Of a stretch of DNA of 64,000 nucleotides, positions 1-8,648 are shown one piece after another; position 1 is the first letter of the stretch, and each line of letters starts with the position of its first letter. Below the pieces are notes generated by a model that saw only the letters and a program-made list of their open reading frames with translations, searched no databases and was not told the origin of the DNA. Position numbers and translations under genes: made by a program. The DNA is from Paucibacter aquatile (GTDB lineage Bacteria; Pseudomonadota; Gammaproteobacteria; Burkholderiales; Burkholderiaceae_C). The stretch spans positions 248,001-312,000 of the forward strand of contig NZ_POSP01000001.1 in NCBI RefSeq assembly GCF_002885975.1. Direction: 5' to 3'.

Positions 1-711
1 CCGTCCCGGCTGGAAGCTCTGGGCTTCAAACGCCTTCTGGATCGCCCGAACAAAACGGCGAGGCAGTTGCTCGGCCGAAACCAGCACGGCATCCACGTTT
101 CCTTGTGCATTGATCAGCAAGGCTGCTGTCGCTTGGCCTTGCCCATCCGGCAGGCTGTCATCGGGGTGTTGGATCATGGGAGCCGCCTGAGGCTGGAGTC
201 GTGGACTCTCATCCAGGGTCACCTCGGCAAGGTATGGCCAGGCAGTGGTTGACTCTGCTCGGAAGGCAGTCTGATCCTCCGTCATGCCTTTGGGGGGGGA
301 GTTATTCAATGCCTTTGAGGCCTTCACCTCAGTGGATGACGCTGAATAGTTCGCCGCCGGCTCGGAGGGTTTCGAGCTGGGTTCGGCTTGTTTTGCCCCG
401 TCCGGGGCGTATTGGGCACTCCCTTTCGCGGCATTCTCCGGCTCGAGGCGTGTACTTGCCGTGGTCGCAGTCCTCTCGGGCGCTGCGCGTTCGAGCAGGC
501 GCAATTCCAGTGGTCGCGATTTCAAGGCCGAAGTGACTGCCGATCCTGATGGCGAGGGTGGGTTCGTCAGGCATACAGCGTGCAAGCTCAAAGCAATCAC
601 AAGACACGCCCACAAGCGCTTCGACTCGCGGCCGCCAAAGTTCGGGCGCGGGCTTCGCTTGGCTTCAAGAGATGCCCAGGCATTCCTGCCGACATAACCT
701 GAACTCGTCAT
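1..711 (-). CDS. TonB-like energy-transducer family protein, 3' part cut by window edge
   Basis: An open frame of 237 codons runs off the left edge with no stop. A short charged N-terminus leads into one membrane helix at about residues 33-49 with a histidine inside it (SLHAV, His44). A long Pro/Ala/Ser/Thr/Glu-rich stretch of about 140 residues follows, then a start of a TonB C-terminal-like fold from about residue 197 (ALLINAQGNVDAVLVS, then LPRRFVRAIQKAFE). Helix, extended linker and terminal domain is the TonB layout. The start is uncertain: ATG at 711, 723 or 765 are all in frame and none has a good ribosome site. It lies about 70 bases after pilY1 on the same strand, so it may be the last gene of the pilin operon. 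No ExbB or ExbD is visible. The family assignment is by pattern only. Confidence 0.6.
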   Translation of the reverse strand, partial: MTSSGYVGRNAWASLEAKRSPRPNFGGRESKRLWACLVIALSLHAVCLTNPPSPSGSAVTSALKSRPLELRLLERAAPERTATTASTRLEPENAAKGSAQYAPDGAKQAEPSSKPSEPAANYSASSTEVKASKALNNSPPKGMTEDQTAFRAESTTAWPYLAEVTLDESPRLQPQAAPMIQHPDDSLPDGQGQATAALLINAQGNVDAVLVSAEQLPRRFVRAIQKAFEAQSFQPGR

Positions 712-783
712 GTCGGCAGGCATGAACGCGCTGGAAAGTTCACGATGATGCCGCAGCGCTCCCATCCTTCGTAGGTCAGCCAA

Positions 784-3700
784 TCACTCTGTGAGTTCGC
801 GCCAGGACAAGCGACGAGTGTTGGTCGCGCTTGAGCCTTGTGGGCGTAGTTGAGAAATCAGCGATCCATCGCCATTGGGGAACTGGTCGTATAGCTTTCC
901 ATTGGGAAGCACCACGGGTTCGGGAGCGCTGAACAGTGAATTCCCCAACAAAATGCTGACAATGTTTTGTGCGCTGGTGACCGCGCCACCGGTGCGGTAA
1001 TCAAAGTAGTTGATCCAGCTCGAGCCGCCGACGCTGCAGATGCCCGAAGCGTTGATGACGTTCGATGTGACGGCGAGCACACCACCCACCAGCACGGCAC
1101 TTGTCGTCACCCGTTCTCGAGCTCCAGGAAGGTCGACATACCAGCCGTTCTTGACGCTCAGGTCCACCGCCGCAGGGCTGCCATTGGTGCGAATTGGGGC
1201 ACCTGGCGTGCAAATGGTGGCGTCATCCGGGCAAGTGCTATTGCTCAAAGTTTGTTGAACGAAATTATTGGCGACCAGACGGGGATTGCCGAAGTCGGCG
1301 TCGGTCAGCCGGTCCTTGATGGCGTATATGGTTTGTTGGGTGGCATCGCTCAAGTCGCTGACGCCCAGGTAGCGTCCGGTGCCCAAGTAGATCATTACGT
1401 GGTTGCCCACTTGACCCAACTCCGGACGGGAAGTGATGGGCTGAGCCACAGTCCCGCTCGCAGAGGTTTTCAACGTTGCCAATCGTTGCGCTTCGTAACC
1501 GCTTGCGCCGACATTGTTGTTGATGTCAAAGCGCCAGAGATTGCCGAGGTTGTCGCCGCCATAGACGCGCAGTGCGGTATTGTCCTTGGTGGTGTTGTCG
1601 GCCCAGGCGCTGATGTGGCCCAGGCCGCTGGGAGTCCCGGTCGTTCCCACAGCCTGCCCGCCAGCCAAGGTTGGAATGCCATTGGGCAGGGCCGAGATCG
1701 GTTGGCCCGTGGCAATGTCCAGAACGAAGAGTCGGCCATTCCCGTCACCTGGTGAAACGTTGTTGTAGCCCGAAGGCACGATGGCCACCCAACTGCCGTC
1801 GGTCAGCTTGCTGATTTCGGCCTTGCCGAAGGTGTAGCCCAAGTTGTCGTGCGTGAACTCCCACAGCGGCTTCGGATCTGTGGGAGAGGTGATGTCGATG
1901 GCGAAGTAGGCCCGGCCCCCTGCGCCCAGGCCGCTGACCAGCACGGTGCGCCACTCGCTGCCGATCTTGACTTCCTGAACAACAGGGCTGCCGTCGACGT
2001 AGTACTCGTGCTTGTTGCCGTAGCTCTTGTCAGCCAGCTTGTAGAGCTTTGGGATTACTGCAGTTGGCACATAGGCCCAAATCTCAGCGCCGGTTCCAGC
2101 ATGGAATGCATGCAACATGCCGTCGTTGGCGCCCACGTAGACCATGCCATCGCGCGAGGCCATGGTGGCCTTGTGTGCAGCGAAGCCTTCATCGTTGTAG
2201 TTGACCAAGGGTTTCTTCACGTACACCGCTTCGGAGTTGACGATGTCCCCCAGCAGATTCACACGCTGCCGGAAGAACTTGTTGGGTTCGGACAAAGGGC
2301 CCTCGTCGCCGCGAGCGCCGCGCAAATAGTCCACCAGACGCTGACCTGCTGCGGTGCTTTGATCGCTGCTGCTCAGGCAATAGTCACCCGAGGTGCAGAA
2401 CTGGATCAGGTTGTTACCAGAGGCGGTCAAAGTGGCCAGGTTGAAGTAGGCCTTTTGGCTGGTACTGAGATTGCTCCAGTTGAACTCAGCGCGACGGTTG
2501 TCGCTGGCAGCGCTGAACATGTAGATGTTGCGGCTGCTGTTGCTGTCGAGTTGGCTCGCGGCCGTCCAGTCAACAGTGCTGGTCGTTCCGTCGGACAGGT
2601 CAATTCGCCTGGACCAAATCTGCCCCGTCCATTGTCCAGACATGAAGTTGGAGACAAAGATCTGGTTGTCACCGGAGGAGACATTGGGGTTGCTGGCTGT
2701 CGCTGCGGCGGATGAGCTTGCTTGAGCAGCAATATTGCTGAGTGCCGACTGCAAGCCGCTGTACAAGGCTTGCGGATTGCTGGCGCTGAAGTAAGTTCCA
2801 CCGCCATTGACCGCAGCGTGCCAGAGGTCATCGATGGTGGTCAGGGTATTGCTGACCGGGGTTGGCCATGTGCATTCGCCACCGGATTGCCAGGTGCAGA
2901 CACCGCCGGCGGCATTGGGGCTGCTGCCTTGTGCGACCGAGAAATAGTCGCCATTGGTAGCGCGCAGATAGTCGGACTGGTACTGCATATAGCCCGAGGC
3001 GCCCAGTCCTAGGGTGAAGGTCACCATTCGTTGTTGAGCGTTGACGGTGCCATTGCCGCAAACATCGGCGTTGGTGCCGGAGCCACTGGTGCAATCGGCG
3101 GAACCGTCGGTGCCGGTTCGGAGGTCAGCCTTGTAGTAGTAGGCCGCCACATCAGCCAGGGTGTTGGAGACGGCATTGCCGTCCTTTTGCGGGCGTGCCA
3201 AGCTGCCATCCTGGTCACCCAAAGCCGTGCCATCCAATTGGGTGAGGGTGACGCTTTCGTTCCAGAAACCGTCGGTGGACAGCACCGTGTAATTGCGTTG
3301 GCAGGAGTATTGGACTGGATCAACCACAGTGGTACCGTTCAAACTGCCCGTTTGCTTGCCGGCATAGAGGCGCCCGACTGTGTTCAGGGCTCGACGCAAA
3401 GGTGTGGAGTAGTAGGGGTACGCATTGAACAGTCGGGAGTACCAGTCGGACTTGGCCGTGCCGCTGAACGTGGCCTGATTTAGGTAGGCATTGCCCTGGC
3501 TGTTGTTGATGCTCAGATAGCCAACGCGGAAGTTGCTTGACACAGCAGAGAAGGCTTGGCTGGTCGAGGACTTCATCATTTGCATGCGGGTGCGGTAGTA
3601 GGTCCACCAGTTGGCGAAGTTGGTCATCTCTTCGGCATAGCTGCAGCTCGTGGCACCCGCGCAGTCGCTGCGACTGTTGGATAGCTTGGGGTAGCTGGTA

Positions 3701-5079
3701 CGGCCCGGCACGATATCAACGCGCTCGAAGCTGCCCGGGTATCCGCCGGGTACTCCAGGGGTTCCCGCTACAGGGGCTTGATAGCCTGAAAAGGTGGGTG
3801 TGCCGGGGCTGATCGTCAGGTTGCAAGTGCTGGGCGTTTTGCTCCAGGTGATCACACCTGGTGAGGTGACACCAGCTGGCGCCGTGATGGTGACGGTCCG
3901 GTTGGTTTGGCTGGCGTAGTAGCCTGAACTGCCGGCATTGATTCGTGCAGTCAGTGAAGCGGCCAGGTTGCCGCGATTCGATTCCGAGCTAGTGGCTGCC
4001 GAGAGGAGTTGGATCGACCCCGCGCGAAGTGAGGTGATCGAAACAAGGCAGTTGTTGCCACCATTGGTGGAAATGGTGTTGATCGTCAAGGATGTACTTG
4101 CTCGTACCTCAGGTGTGGCTGGGGTGCCGTTGGTGCCCGCGGTAAAAAACTTGGTTGGATAACGAGCTTCGGGATAATTGTTGCTGCGCACGGCTTGACA
4201 TGAACCCACAGCTGGCGTGGCTGCGCGCGCGTTGGCGTCACTGTCACACCAGCGCACAGGTGCTGGGTGCTTGAAGATGGCGGTTGCCGTGTTTTGGCAA
4301 TTTCGCAGATTGATATGGTCGCAGTACTCAGCTGCATTGATCAAGTAATAGTGCGGCCCCCAGGTTTGTGCTGCCGTACCGGGGTTGTCAGGCGCACCTG
4401 TGGCTTTAAAACCGTTGCCTGAAGCTGTCGTGGCGTTGAAAACGGTGTAGCTCTTGTTGTTCACCATGCCTGGCAGTACATAGTTGCCGTTGCGCAGGCA
4501 ATCAGAGTAGCTGGTGTCGGTGCACCATTCCGTATCGGGGAACTGCGTGAGTAGATTGATGTTGTAAGTGTTTTGGATGCCGAATCCATCGTTGGCCACT
4601 GAGGTCCAACCCGAGGTGTTGGCCGAAGTCATGCTGGCCCAGCTGATGCCGTTGGCGCCCATGGGCGGCGTGTAGCGAATGGCAGGGTTGTACGCCATGC
4701 TGTTGAAGCTCGCACTCAAGAATGGAGGGTGGCCGCGGCGGGTCCCAAACGGTGGAGCATCTCGCCAGCAGGCCTCACCGCTATCCCCACCTTGGCAACA
4801 CGTGTTGCCGAAGCTGCCGCTGTTGGTGGGACTCGCCCCGGCGGAACGGCACAGCTGCGGATCAGGGTTGTTGTCTCCGTTGACATGATCTGGCATGAAG
4901 TCAAAGCCCATGGAGCCAGAGTCATCCAGCACAAACATAAGGTTGGGCTGCACCGCATTTGGCGAGGCTACGACCAGCGGGGTGCTTGCAATATCAGTGA
5001 CAGCCGCTTGCACAGCTGAGGACAGCTGCAGTGCGGCCGTGCCGAGCCAAAGGGCGAAAAGGCGGTGCTTGCTGTTCAT
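784..5079 (-). CDS. pilY1: PilY1-type pilus tip/assembly protein
   Basis: A protein of 1431 residues, the family's usual size. The start at 5079 (MNSKHRLFAL) is chosen because it begins a clean signal peptide ending near VQAA and has GGAG six bases upstream; a longer frame to 5163 would overlap pilX. A MIDAS-like DxSxS (DDSGS) at about residues 52-56 marks the N-terminal von Willebrand-like region. The last 550 or so residues show the PilY1 beta-propeller, with repeats such as VYVGANDGMLHAF and LFVLDIATG and the conserved LLGDIVNSE block. PilY1 proteins prime the pilus, sit at its tip and act in adhesion and mechanosensing; that is family knowledge. A Thr/Ser-rich insert at about residues 325-440 resembles beta domains found in tail and adhesin proteins. 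It is the last pilus gene of this operon. Confidence 0.9.
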   Translation of the reverse strand: MNSKHRLFALWLGTAALQLSSAVQAAVTDIASTPLVVASPNAVQPNLMFVLDDSGSMGFDFMPDHVNGDNNPDPQLCRSAGASPTNSGSFGNTCCQGGDSGEACWRDAPPFGTRRGHPPFLSASFNSMAYNPAIRYTPPMGANGISWASMTSANTSGWTSVANDGFGIQNTYNINLLTQFPDTEWCTDTSYSDCLRNGNYVLPGMVNNKSYTVFNATTASGNGFKATGAPDNPGTAAQTWGPHYYLINAAEYCDHINLRNCQNTATAIFKHPAPVRWCDSDANARAATPAVGSCQAVRSNNYPEARYPTKFFTAGTNGTPATPEVRASTSLTINTISTNGGNNCLVSITSLRAGSIQLLSAATSSESNRGNLAASLTARINAGSSGYYASQTNRTVTITAPAGVTSPGVITWSKTPSTCNLTISPGTPTFSGYQAPVAGTPGVPGGYPGSFERVDIVPGRTSYPKLSNSRSDCAGATSCSYAEEMTNFANWWTYYRTRMQMMKSSTSQAFSAVSSNFRVGYLSINNSQGNAYLNQATFSGTAKSDWYSRLFNAYPYYSTPLRRALNTVGRLYAGKQTGSLNGTTVVDPVQYSCQRNYTVLSTDGFWNESVTLTQLDGTALGDQDGSLARPQKDGNAVSNTLADVAAYYYKADLRTGTDGSADCTSGSGTNADVCGNGTVNAQQRMVTFTLGLGASGYMQYQSDYLRATNGDYFSVAQGSSPNAAGGVCTWQSGGECTWPTPVSNTLTTIDDLWHAAVNGGGTYFSASNPQALYSGLQSALSNIAAQASSSAAATASNPNVSSGDNQIFVSNFMSGQWTGQIWSRRIDLSDGTTSTVDWTAASQLDSNSSRNIYMFSAASDNRRAEFNWSNLSTSQKAYFNLATLTASGNNLIQFCTSGDYCLSSSDQSTAAGQRLVDYLRGARGDEGPLSEPNKFFRQRVNLLGDIVNSEAVYVKKPLVNYNDEGFAAHKATMASRDGMVYVGANDGMLHAFHAGTGAEIWAYVPTAVIPKLYKLADKSYGNKHEYYVDGSPVVQEVKIGSEWRTVLVSGLGAGGRAYFAIDITSPTDPKPLWEFTHDNLGYTFGKAEISKLTDGSWVAIVPSGYNNVSPGDGNGRLFVLDIATGQPISALPNGIPTLAGGQAVGTTGTPSGLGHISAWADNTTKDNTALRVYGGDNLGNLWRFDINNNVGASGYEAQRLATLKTSASGTVAQPITSRPELGQVGNHVMIYLGTGRYLGVSDLSDATQQTIYAIKDRLTDADFGNPRLVANNFVQQTLSNSTCPDDATICTPGAPIRTNGSPAAVDLSVKNGWYVDLPGARERVTTSAVLVGGVLAVTSNVINASGICSVGGSSWINYFDYRTGGAVTSAQNIVSILLGNSLFSAPEPVVLPNGKLYDQFPNGDGSLISQLRPQGSSATNTRRLSWRELTE

Positions 5080-5131
5080 GGGGAACTCCAGATTTGTACT
5101 CAGATGAAGTGCCGGCGTAGCCACGCCCACC

Positions 5132-5776
5132 TCAAAGCGCCACGATGGCTTGGACAAAGCCAATCGTGCTGCGGGGGCCTACAACACGGACAGTGATCCG
5201 GTAGTAACGTTGGTTGGGTATGCCGATGGGCGTTCCGCCTGCAGCTTGCTTGCTGGTGCCTTCGCCAGGGTCTGTGGAGGGGGGGGACTCGCAGCTGATG
5301 CCGGATGTCGGCGCTCCCTGGCCGTTGCATAAACGTTGAATCACAAAGGAGACCGTGTTGCCGGCTGTGTCGGCGGCCAAGGTGGTCACAGTGTTGCTGG
5401 GGATCAGTACAGCATTCCAAAAGATCTCCCAGCTCTGATTGGCGGCCGGGTCCTGGCGCAGAGCGAGGTAGCCGACGGGGCGGCCGGCAGCGATGGTGAT
5501 GTTGTTGTGCAGATTGGTGCCGAAGTTGTTTTGCTCCAACCAGGCTACGGCGCTTTCGATGCCGATGTCTGCCGATTGGATGGCTGACTGTTGAAATGCC
5601 AGGTTGCCTGCGACCTTGTTGCTGCTCAGCATGGAGCGCATCAAGCCGACCGCAGCCAGGGACATGATGACCAGGACCACGATGGCCAGCATCAGGACAA
5701 TGCCTTGCTGGTGCCTGCCGCGCCCTGGCGCGTAGCGCGGGGCAGGGGCAGCAATGAGGCGGCGAGGCTTCAACAT
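5132..5776 (-). CDS. pilX: PilX-like minor pilin
   Basis: About 214 residues. The start at 5776 (MLKPRRLI) overlaps the pilW stop as ATGTTGA, which implies translational coupling; a longer frame to 5854 lies inside pilW. After a basic leader, GIVLMLAIVVLVIMSL forms the prepilin-type hydrophobic helix. It has the Gly-Ile junction seen in PilX proteins in place of Gly-Phe. The rest is a globular domain with several cysteines near the C-terminal half. In this operon type PilX, PilW, PilV, FimT and PilE form the initiation complex that carries PilY1. The family is inferred from order and the N-terminal helix, as PilX sequences diverge strongly. Confidence 0.83.
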   Translation of the reverse strand: MLKPRRLIAAPAPRYAPGRGRHQQGIVLMLAIVVLVIMSLAAVGLMRSMLSSNKVAGNLAFQQSAIQSADIGIESAVAWLEQNNFGTNLHNNITIAAGRPVGYLALRQDPAANQSWEIFWNAVLIPSNTVTTLAADTAGNTVSFVIQRLCNGQGAPTSGISCESPPSTDPGEGTSKQAAGGTPIGIPNQRYYRITVRVVGPRSTIGFVQAIVAL

Positions 5777-6819
5777 GTTGCGACCGCTCCTTGCCAGGCC
5801 AGATTGCGCAGCGGCACGATGGCCTCGAACACCTTGTAGCGGTAGTACTGCCACAGGTTCTCGGCGGAAAGGTCGATGGGCGCCTCTTCAGTTCCCGCCC
5901 AGCGGGGGGCGTTGCCACTGTCGGTCACGATGGTCTTTTCACGTTGACCGCTGACCGTGGTGATGGCCAGGCGGACCGCTGACATCCGGGCCCATTGGCA
6001 CGCAGTGGCTGGCGTGGTTTGATCGAAAAGGTCCACGATCCCGTCCATGGGCGCCGCGGAAGTGTCGCGACCATACTGGGCGCGCAGATTGACCACGTTG
6101 TCGATGATCTCCACCCAGACTTGGGCGGCCTCGCTGCTGCAGTCGTTGACCATGTAGTCGCACTGGGTCAGCCGACCGTTGCGCACGGCATAGGCCAATA
6201 CCTTGGGCGCCAAGCCCCAGTTGAACAAGGTGTCTTGCAAGCCGACTGCGCCAACGGCGACCGTGACGTTGGCGCCGACAGGCGCGGCGCTGACACGGTC
6301 CAGTAGCAAGTTGCAAGGTGTGGGGCGAACTTGGTTGGCTGCGATCACCATGTCGTTGATGTTGAAAGCAGTGGCGTTGGCGACGGTGTAGGTCAGAGCG
6401 TTCGGCTCTGCGATGATGCGGTCGCCTTCGGGTGCCCCGTTGCCATTGCTGAACACCACGAGCAGGGTGTCACTGCCACTGTCGCCTGCAGGGATGCTGG
6501 CGTGGTTGATGGTGACCGGGCCCAGTCCCGAGAGCACCCGTCCGCCTGGCAAAGTCAGGCTGCATCCGGCCAGCAACAGATTGGCAGCGCCGTGCCCGCT
6601 CTGGCGAATATTGCGTTGAAGTTCGGTGGCCGCGATGGCGCCATTGGTCTGCGCTTCGTCGCCGCTGGTGGCGCTGCGCTGGCCCCGCTCGGACAGGGAG
6701 AACACTTGCATCACCACGATCACGGCGATCATGCCCAGCACCACGCCCACCAAGAGCTCGATGAGGCTGAAGCCGTTCTGCGGATGGCCCACCGGGCGCT
6801 GAAGGTTTGTCGATTTCAT
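5770..6819 (-). CDS. pilW: PilW-like minor pilin
   Basis: 349 residues from ATG 6819 (MKSTNLQRP); a longer frame to 6900 overlaps pilV and is rejected. The prepilin peptidase site is clear: NGFSLIELLVGVVLGM, with cleavage after the Gly and Glu at +5 of the mature protein. The size fits PilW, the largest of the minor pilins. The mature part has several cysteines, as is common in these proteins. It starts 11 bases after the pilV stop and its own stop overlaps the pilX start, so it is embedded in the operon. PilD, encoded at 20164-21096 in this window, is the expected processing enzyme. Confidence 0.9.
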   Translation of the reverse strand: MKSTNLQRPVGHPQNGFSLIELLVGVVLGMIAVIVVMQVFSLSERGQRSATSGDEAQTNGAIAATELQRNIRQSGHGAANLLLAGCSLTLPGGRVLSGLGPVTINHASIPAGDSGSDTLLVVFSNGNGAPEGDRIIAEPNALTYTVANATAFNINDMVIAANQVRPTPCNLLLDRVSAAPVGANVTVAVGAVGLQDTLFNWGLAPKVLAYAVRNGRLTQCDYMVNDCSSEAAQVWVEIIDNVVNLRAQYGRDTSAAPMDGIVDLFDQTTPATACQWARMSAVRLAITTVSGQREKTIVTDSGNAPRWAGTEEAPIDLSAENLWQYYRYKVFEAIVPLRNLAWQGAVATC

Positions 6820-6830
6820 AAGGGTTCCGA

Positions 6831-7352
6831 TCACTTCAGCTGGCTGATCATGACCAGGTTGTGGGGGGTGCTGCCCAGGTTCTCGCCGGGCGCCGCCCAC
6901 TTGACGGTGATGGTGACCCGCAGGCTGGGTGTCAGGACCGGGCCACCGGCCGGCCGGCCGGCCAAGGCCGGCAGAGGATTGACTTGCGTGAAGGTGACGG
7001 TCGGCGGGTGGTCAGCCACACCGGGCAGGGTGGCGCTGACCTTTTCCAGCCAGAGCTTGTAGCCGGCGCCTTCGTCGGCGCTGCTGTACTCGGCCTGCAG
7101 CTCGGCCAAATTGCGATTGCCCACCCACATGCTGCCGATCAGCTGATTGGCCAGCAGGGCAGCATCCGAGCGGTACTTGGCCTGCCCGGCCTGTTTGACC
7201 GCCGTGGCTTGCAGGCCGACCAAGCCCAGGACTCCGAGCGCGAACACGAGCAAGGCAACCAGCACCTCCAGCATCATGAAGCCTCGGAGCCCATGAGGGC
7301 GGCCCGGACTGCGTGCTCTGGACTTTGGGCTCGGGGTCTGGAAGACAGTCAT
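6831..7352 (-). CDS. pilV: PilV-like minor pilin
   Basis: 173 residues from ATG 7352 (MTVFQTPSP), preceded by GGGAG at a normal distance. The long basic leader ends at RGFMMLEVLVALLVFALGVL, a class III prepilin signal with Gly-Phe cleavage and Glu at +5. The mature body is short and ends in a beta-rich segment with VTITVKWAAPG. Position between fimT and pilW is the standard minor-pilin order, which supports PilV over PilI-like pseudopilins. It starts 13 bases after the fimT stop. Confidence 0.88.
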   Translation of the reverse strand: MTVFQTPSPKSRARSPGRPHGLRGFMMLEVLVALLVFALGVLGLVGLQATAVKQAGQAKYRSDAALLANQLIGSMWVGNRNLAELQAEYSSADEGAGYKLWLEKVSATLPGVADHPPTVTFTQVNPLPALAGRPAGGPVLTPSLRVTITVKWAAPGENLGSTPHNLVMISQLK

Positions 7353-7365
7353 GGGGGACTCCCGT

Positions 7366-7998
7366 TCAGCAGGCCTGAACATCGCCGCTGGGAAGGCTGG
7401 GGTTGCACATGCGTACCTGTCCCGAAGGCGTGATCACGATGCGCAGGCAAACGGCGTCACCGTCGGTGCCGCAGGAGCCCGCAGCGCTGTTGCTGACGTC
7501 CAGAACGATGGCAGCGTTGGGCGTGGGGGTGGGCTTGCCCAGGCTGTTGAAGGTGACCGAACTCGCGTTGGCGGCAATCTGAACGGTGCCATTGCCATCG
7601 TTGCTCGGCTTGGTGTGCAGGATGCGGGGCTGGACCGTGTCCGAAGGCGCTGAAGCGCAGCGGTTGGCCACCGAGTCGGCCGCCGTGTTGGCGCCGATCA
7701 CGTTGATCACCCAGTTAGTGCCGCTGGTGCTCAGGGCGCAGGTATTGGTCAAGCTGGTGGTGAGCTGGAAGCGCACCGCCGTGTTGCGTGCCACCGCTTC
7801 GGCTTTGGCCAGTTGAATGCCTGTGCTCAAGGAGGTGGCGGTGTTGCGAATCCGACTGTTCTGCAGCCAGGTGGAGAAGCTCGGCGCTGCCATGGCCAGA
7901 AAGATACCGACCAAGACCAAGCTCACGATCAGTTCGATCAGCGTCACGCCGGCCTGCAGCGAGGCTCGGTCCCCGAGCGCCGAAGGCTTTGTCAGCAT
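7366..7998 (-). CDS. fimT: FimT/GspH-type pseudopilin
   Basis: 210 residues from ATG 7998 (MLTKPSALGD), which overlaps the pilE stop as ATGCTGA and has AAGGA about five bases upstream. The prepilin motif is AGVTLIELIVSLVLVGIF, with Gly-Val at the cleavage point. The region after it (LQNSRIRNTATSLSTGIQ, then LAKAEAVARNTAVRF) is the classic GspH/FimT signature. The C-terminal part is a beta-rich domain with several Cys, ending near VRMCNPSLPSG, typical of FimT. FimT-like pilins have been linked to DNA binding in competent bacteria; whether this one binds DNA cannot be told here. Confidence 0.9.
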   Translation of the reverse strand: MLTKPSALGDRASLQAGVTLIELIVSLVLVGIFLAMAAPSFSTWLQNSRIRNTATSLSTGIQLAKAEAVARNTAVRFQLTTSLTNTCALSTSGTNWVINVIGANTAADSVANRCASAPSDTVQPRILHTKPSNDGNGTVQIAANASSVTFNSLGKPTPTPNAAIVLDVSNSAAGSCGTDGDAVCLRIVITPSGQVRMCNPSLPSGDVQAC

Positions 7999-8441
7999 GA
8001 TCCGTCCTTCTTGGTCGCCCAGCAGGTGTTGGGGCTGGGTGTGGTCCAGCCTGTGGGCAGGGCCGCACTGGTCTTCACTCCGGCTTCGTTGATGGTGTAG
8101 GTGAAGCCGGCCATGCTGTCTTTGCCCACGGCGCGCAGAGTGAAGGCCGTGGCACTGGACGCAGAGCAAGAGAAGGTGAAGTACTTGCTGCTGGTGGCGT
8201 CGGAGTTGCAATCCGGTGCGCCCACATAGGTGCGGCGGTCCAGAAAGAACTGCTCCAGACGCACCTGCCGCGTGGCCAGGCCGGCGGTGGCTTCGGGGAT
8301 CTTGCCGCGCACCACATAGGCCTGGTAGGACGGCAGGGCCACGGCCGCAAGGATGCCGATGATGGCCACGGTCACCATCACTTCAATCAGGGTGAAGCCC
8401 TGAGCTGGACGTGATTGGGAAGGGGTGACGCGTGCTGGCAT
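7992..8441 (-). CDS. pilE: PilE-like type IV pilin, first gene of the minor-pilin operon
   Basis: 149 residues. A textbook prepilin leader: QGFTLIEVMVTVAIIGILAAVA, with Gly-Phe cleavage, Glu at +5 and the long hydrophobic helix used for fibre packing. Two Cys in the C-terminal half (SFSCSAS and NTCWAT) could close the D-region loop. It could be a minor pilin of the PilE class or a major-pilin-like protein; its place at the head of a fimT-pilV-pilW-pilX-pilY1 operon favours the minor pilin. AGGAG lies about nine bases before the start. The gene is divergent from mlaF across about 200 bases. Confidence 0.88.
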   Translation of the reverse strand: MPARVTPSQSRPAQGFTLIEVMVTVAIIGILAAVALPSYQAYVVRGKIPEATAGLATRQVRLEQFFLDRRTYVGAPDCNSDATSSKYFTFSCSASSATAFTLRAVGKDSMAGFTYTINEAGVKTSAALPTGWTTPSPNTCWATKKDGSC

Positions 8442-8648
8442 GGTGGGGTGCTCCTGGTTGGAATGAATTCTCGGCCGCTGGTTTTCGCTTGTGTAGCCGC
8501 CTATCAGACTGTCCCTCGCGCTGGTCGGGCTCAGGCCCGGAAATGTGAAGTATTTGGGGCTCTTCTCGGCGGCTCGGTGCGCGATCGGTGTTTCCCCTAT
8601 GATGTGATCTTTGTCAAAAACGGGCCCTGGCCCGCCCTGCCAAGGCTC
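8442..8648. promoter_or_regulatory. Divergent intergenic region between pilE and mlaF
   Basis: About 207 bases that must hold the promoters of the minor-pilin operon (leftward) and of the mla operon (rightward). A possible -10 for mla, TATGAT, lies at 8598-8603 but no convincing -35 is in front of it. I see no clear sigma-54 site (GG-N10-GC) on the pilin side. Promoter positions are therefore unresolved. Confidence 0.35.

Noticed and set aside
2290..2320. RGD tripeptide in PilY1 as an integrin-binding motif
   Set aside because: It falls in the conserved LRGxRGDEG-type block before the propeller that occurs in PilY1 proteins generally, so it is no evidence of host binding.
5079..5163. Longer N-terminus for PilY1
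   Set aside because: It would place a non-signal segment before an obvious signal peptide and overlap pilX; the GGAG before 5079 decides the start.
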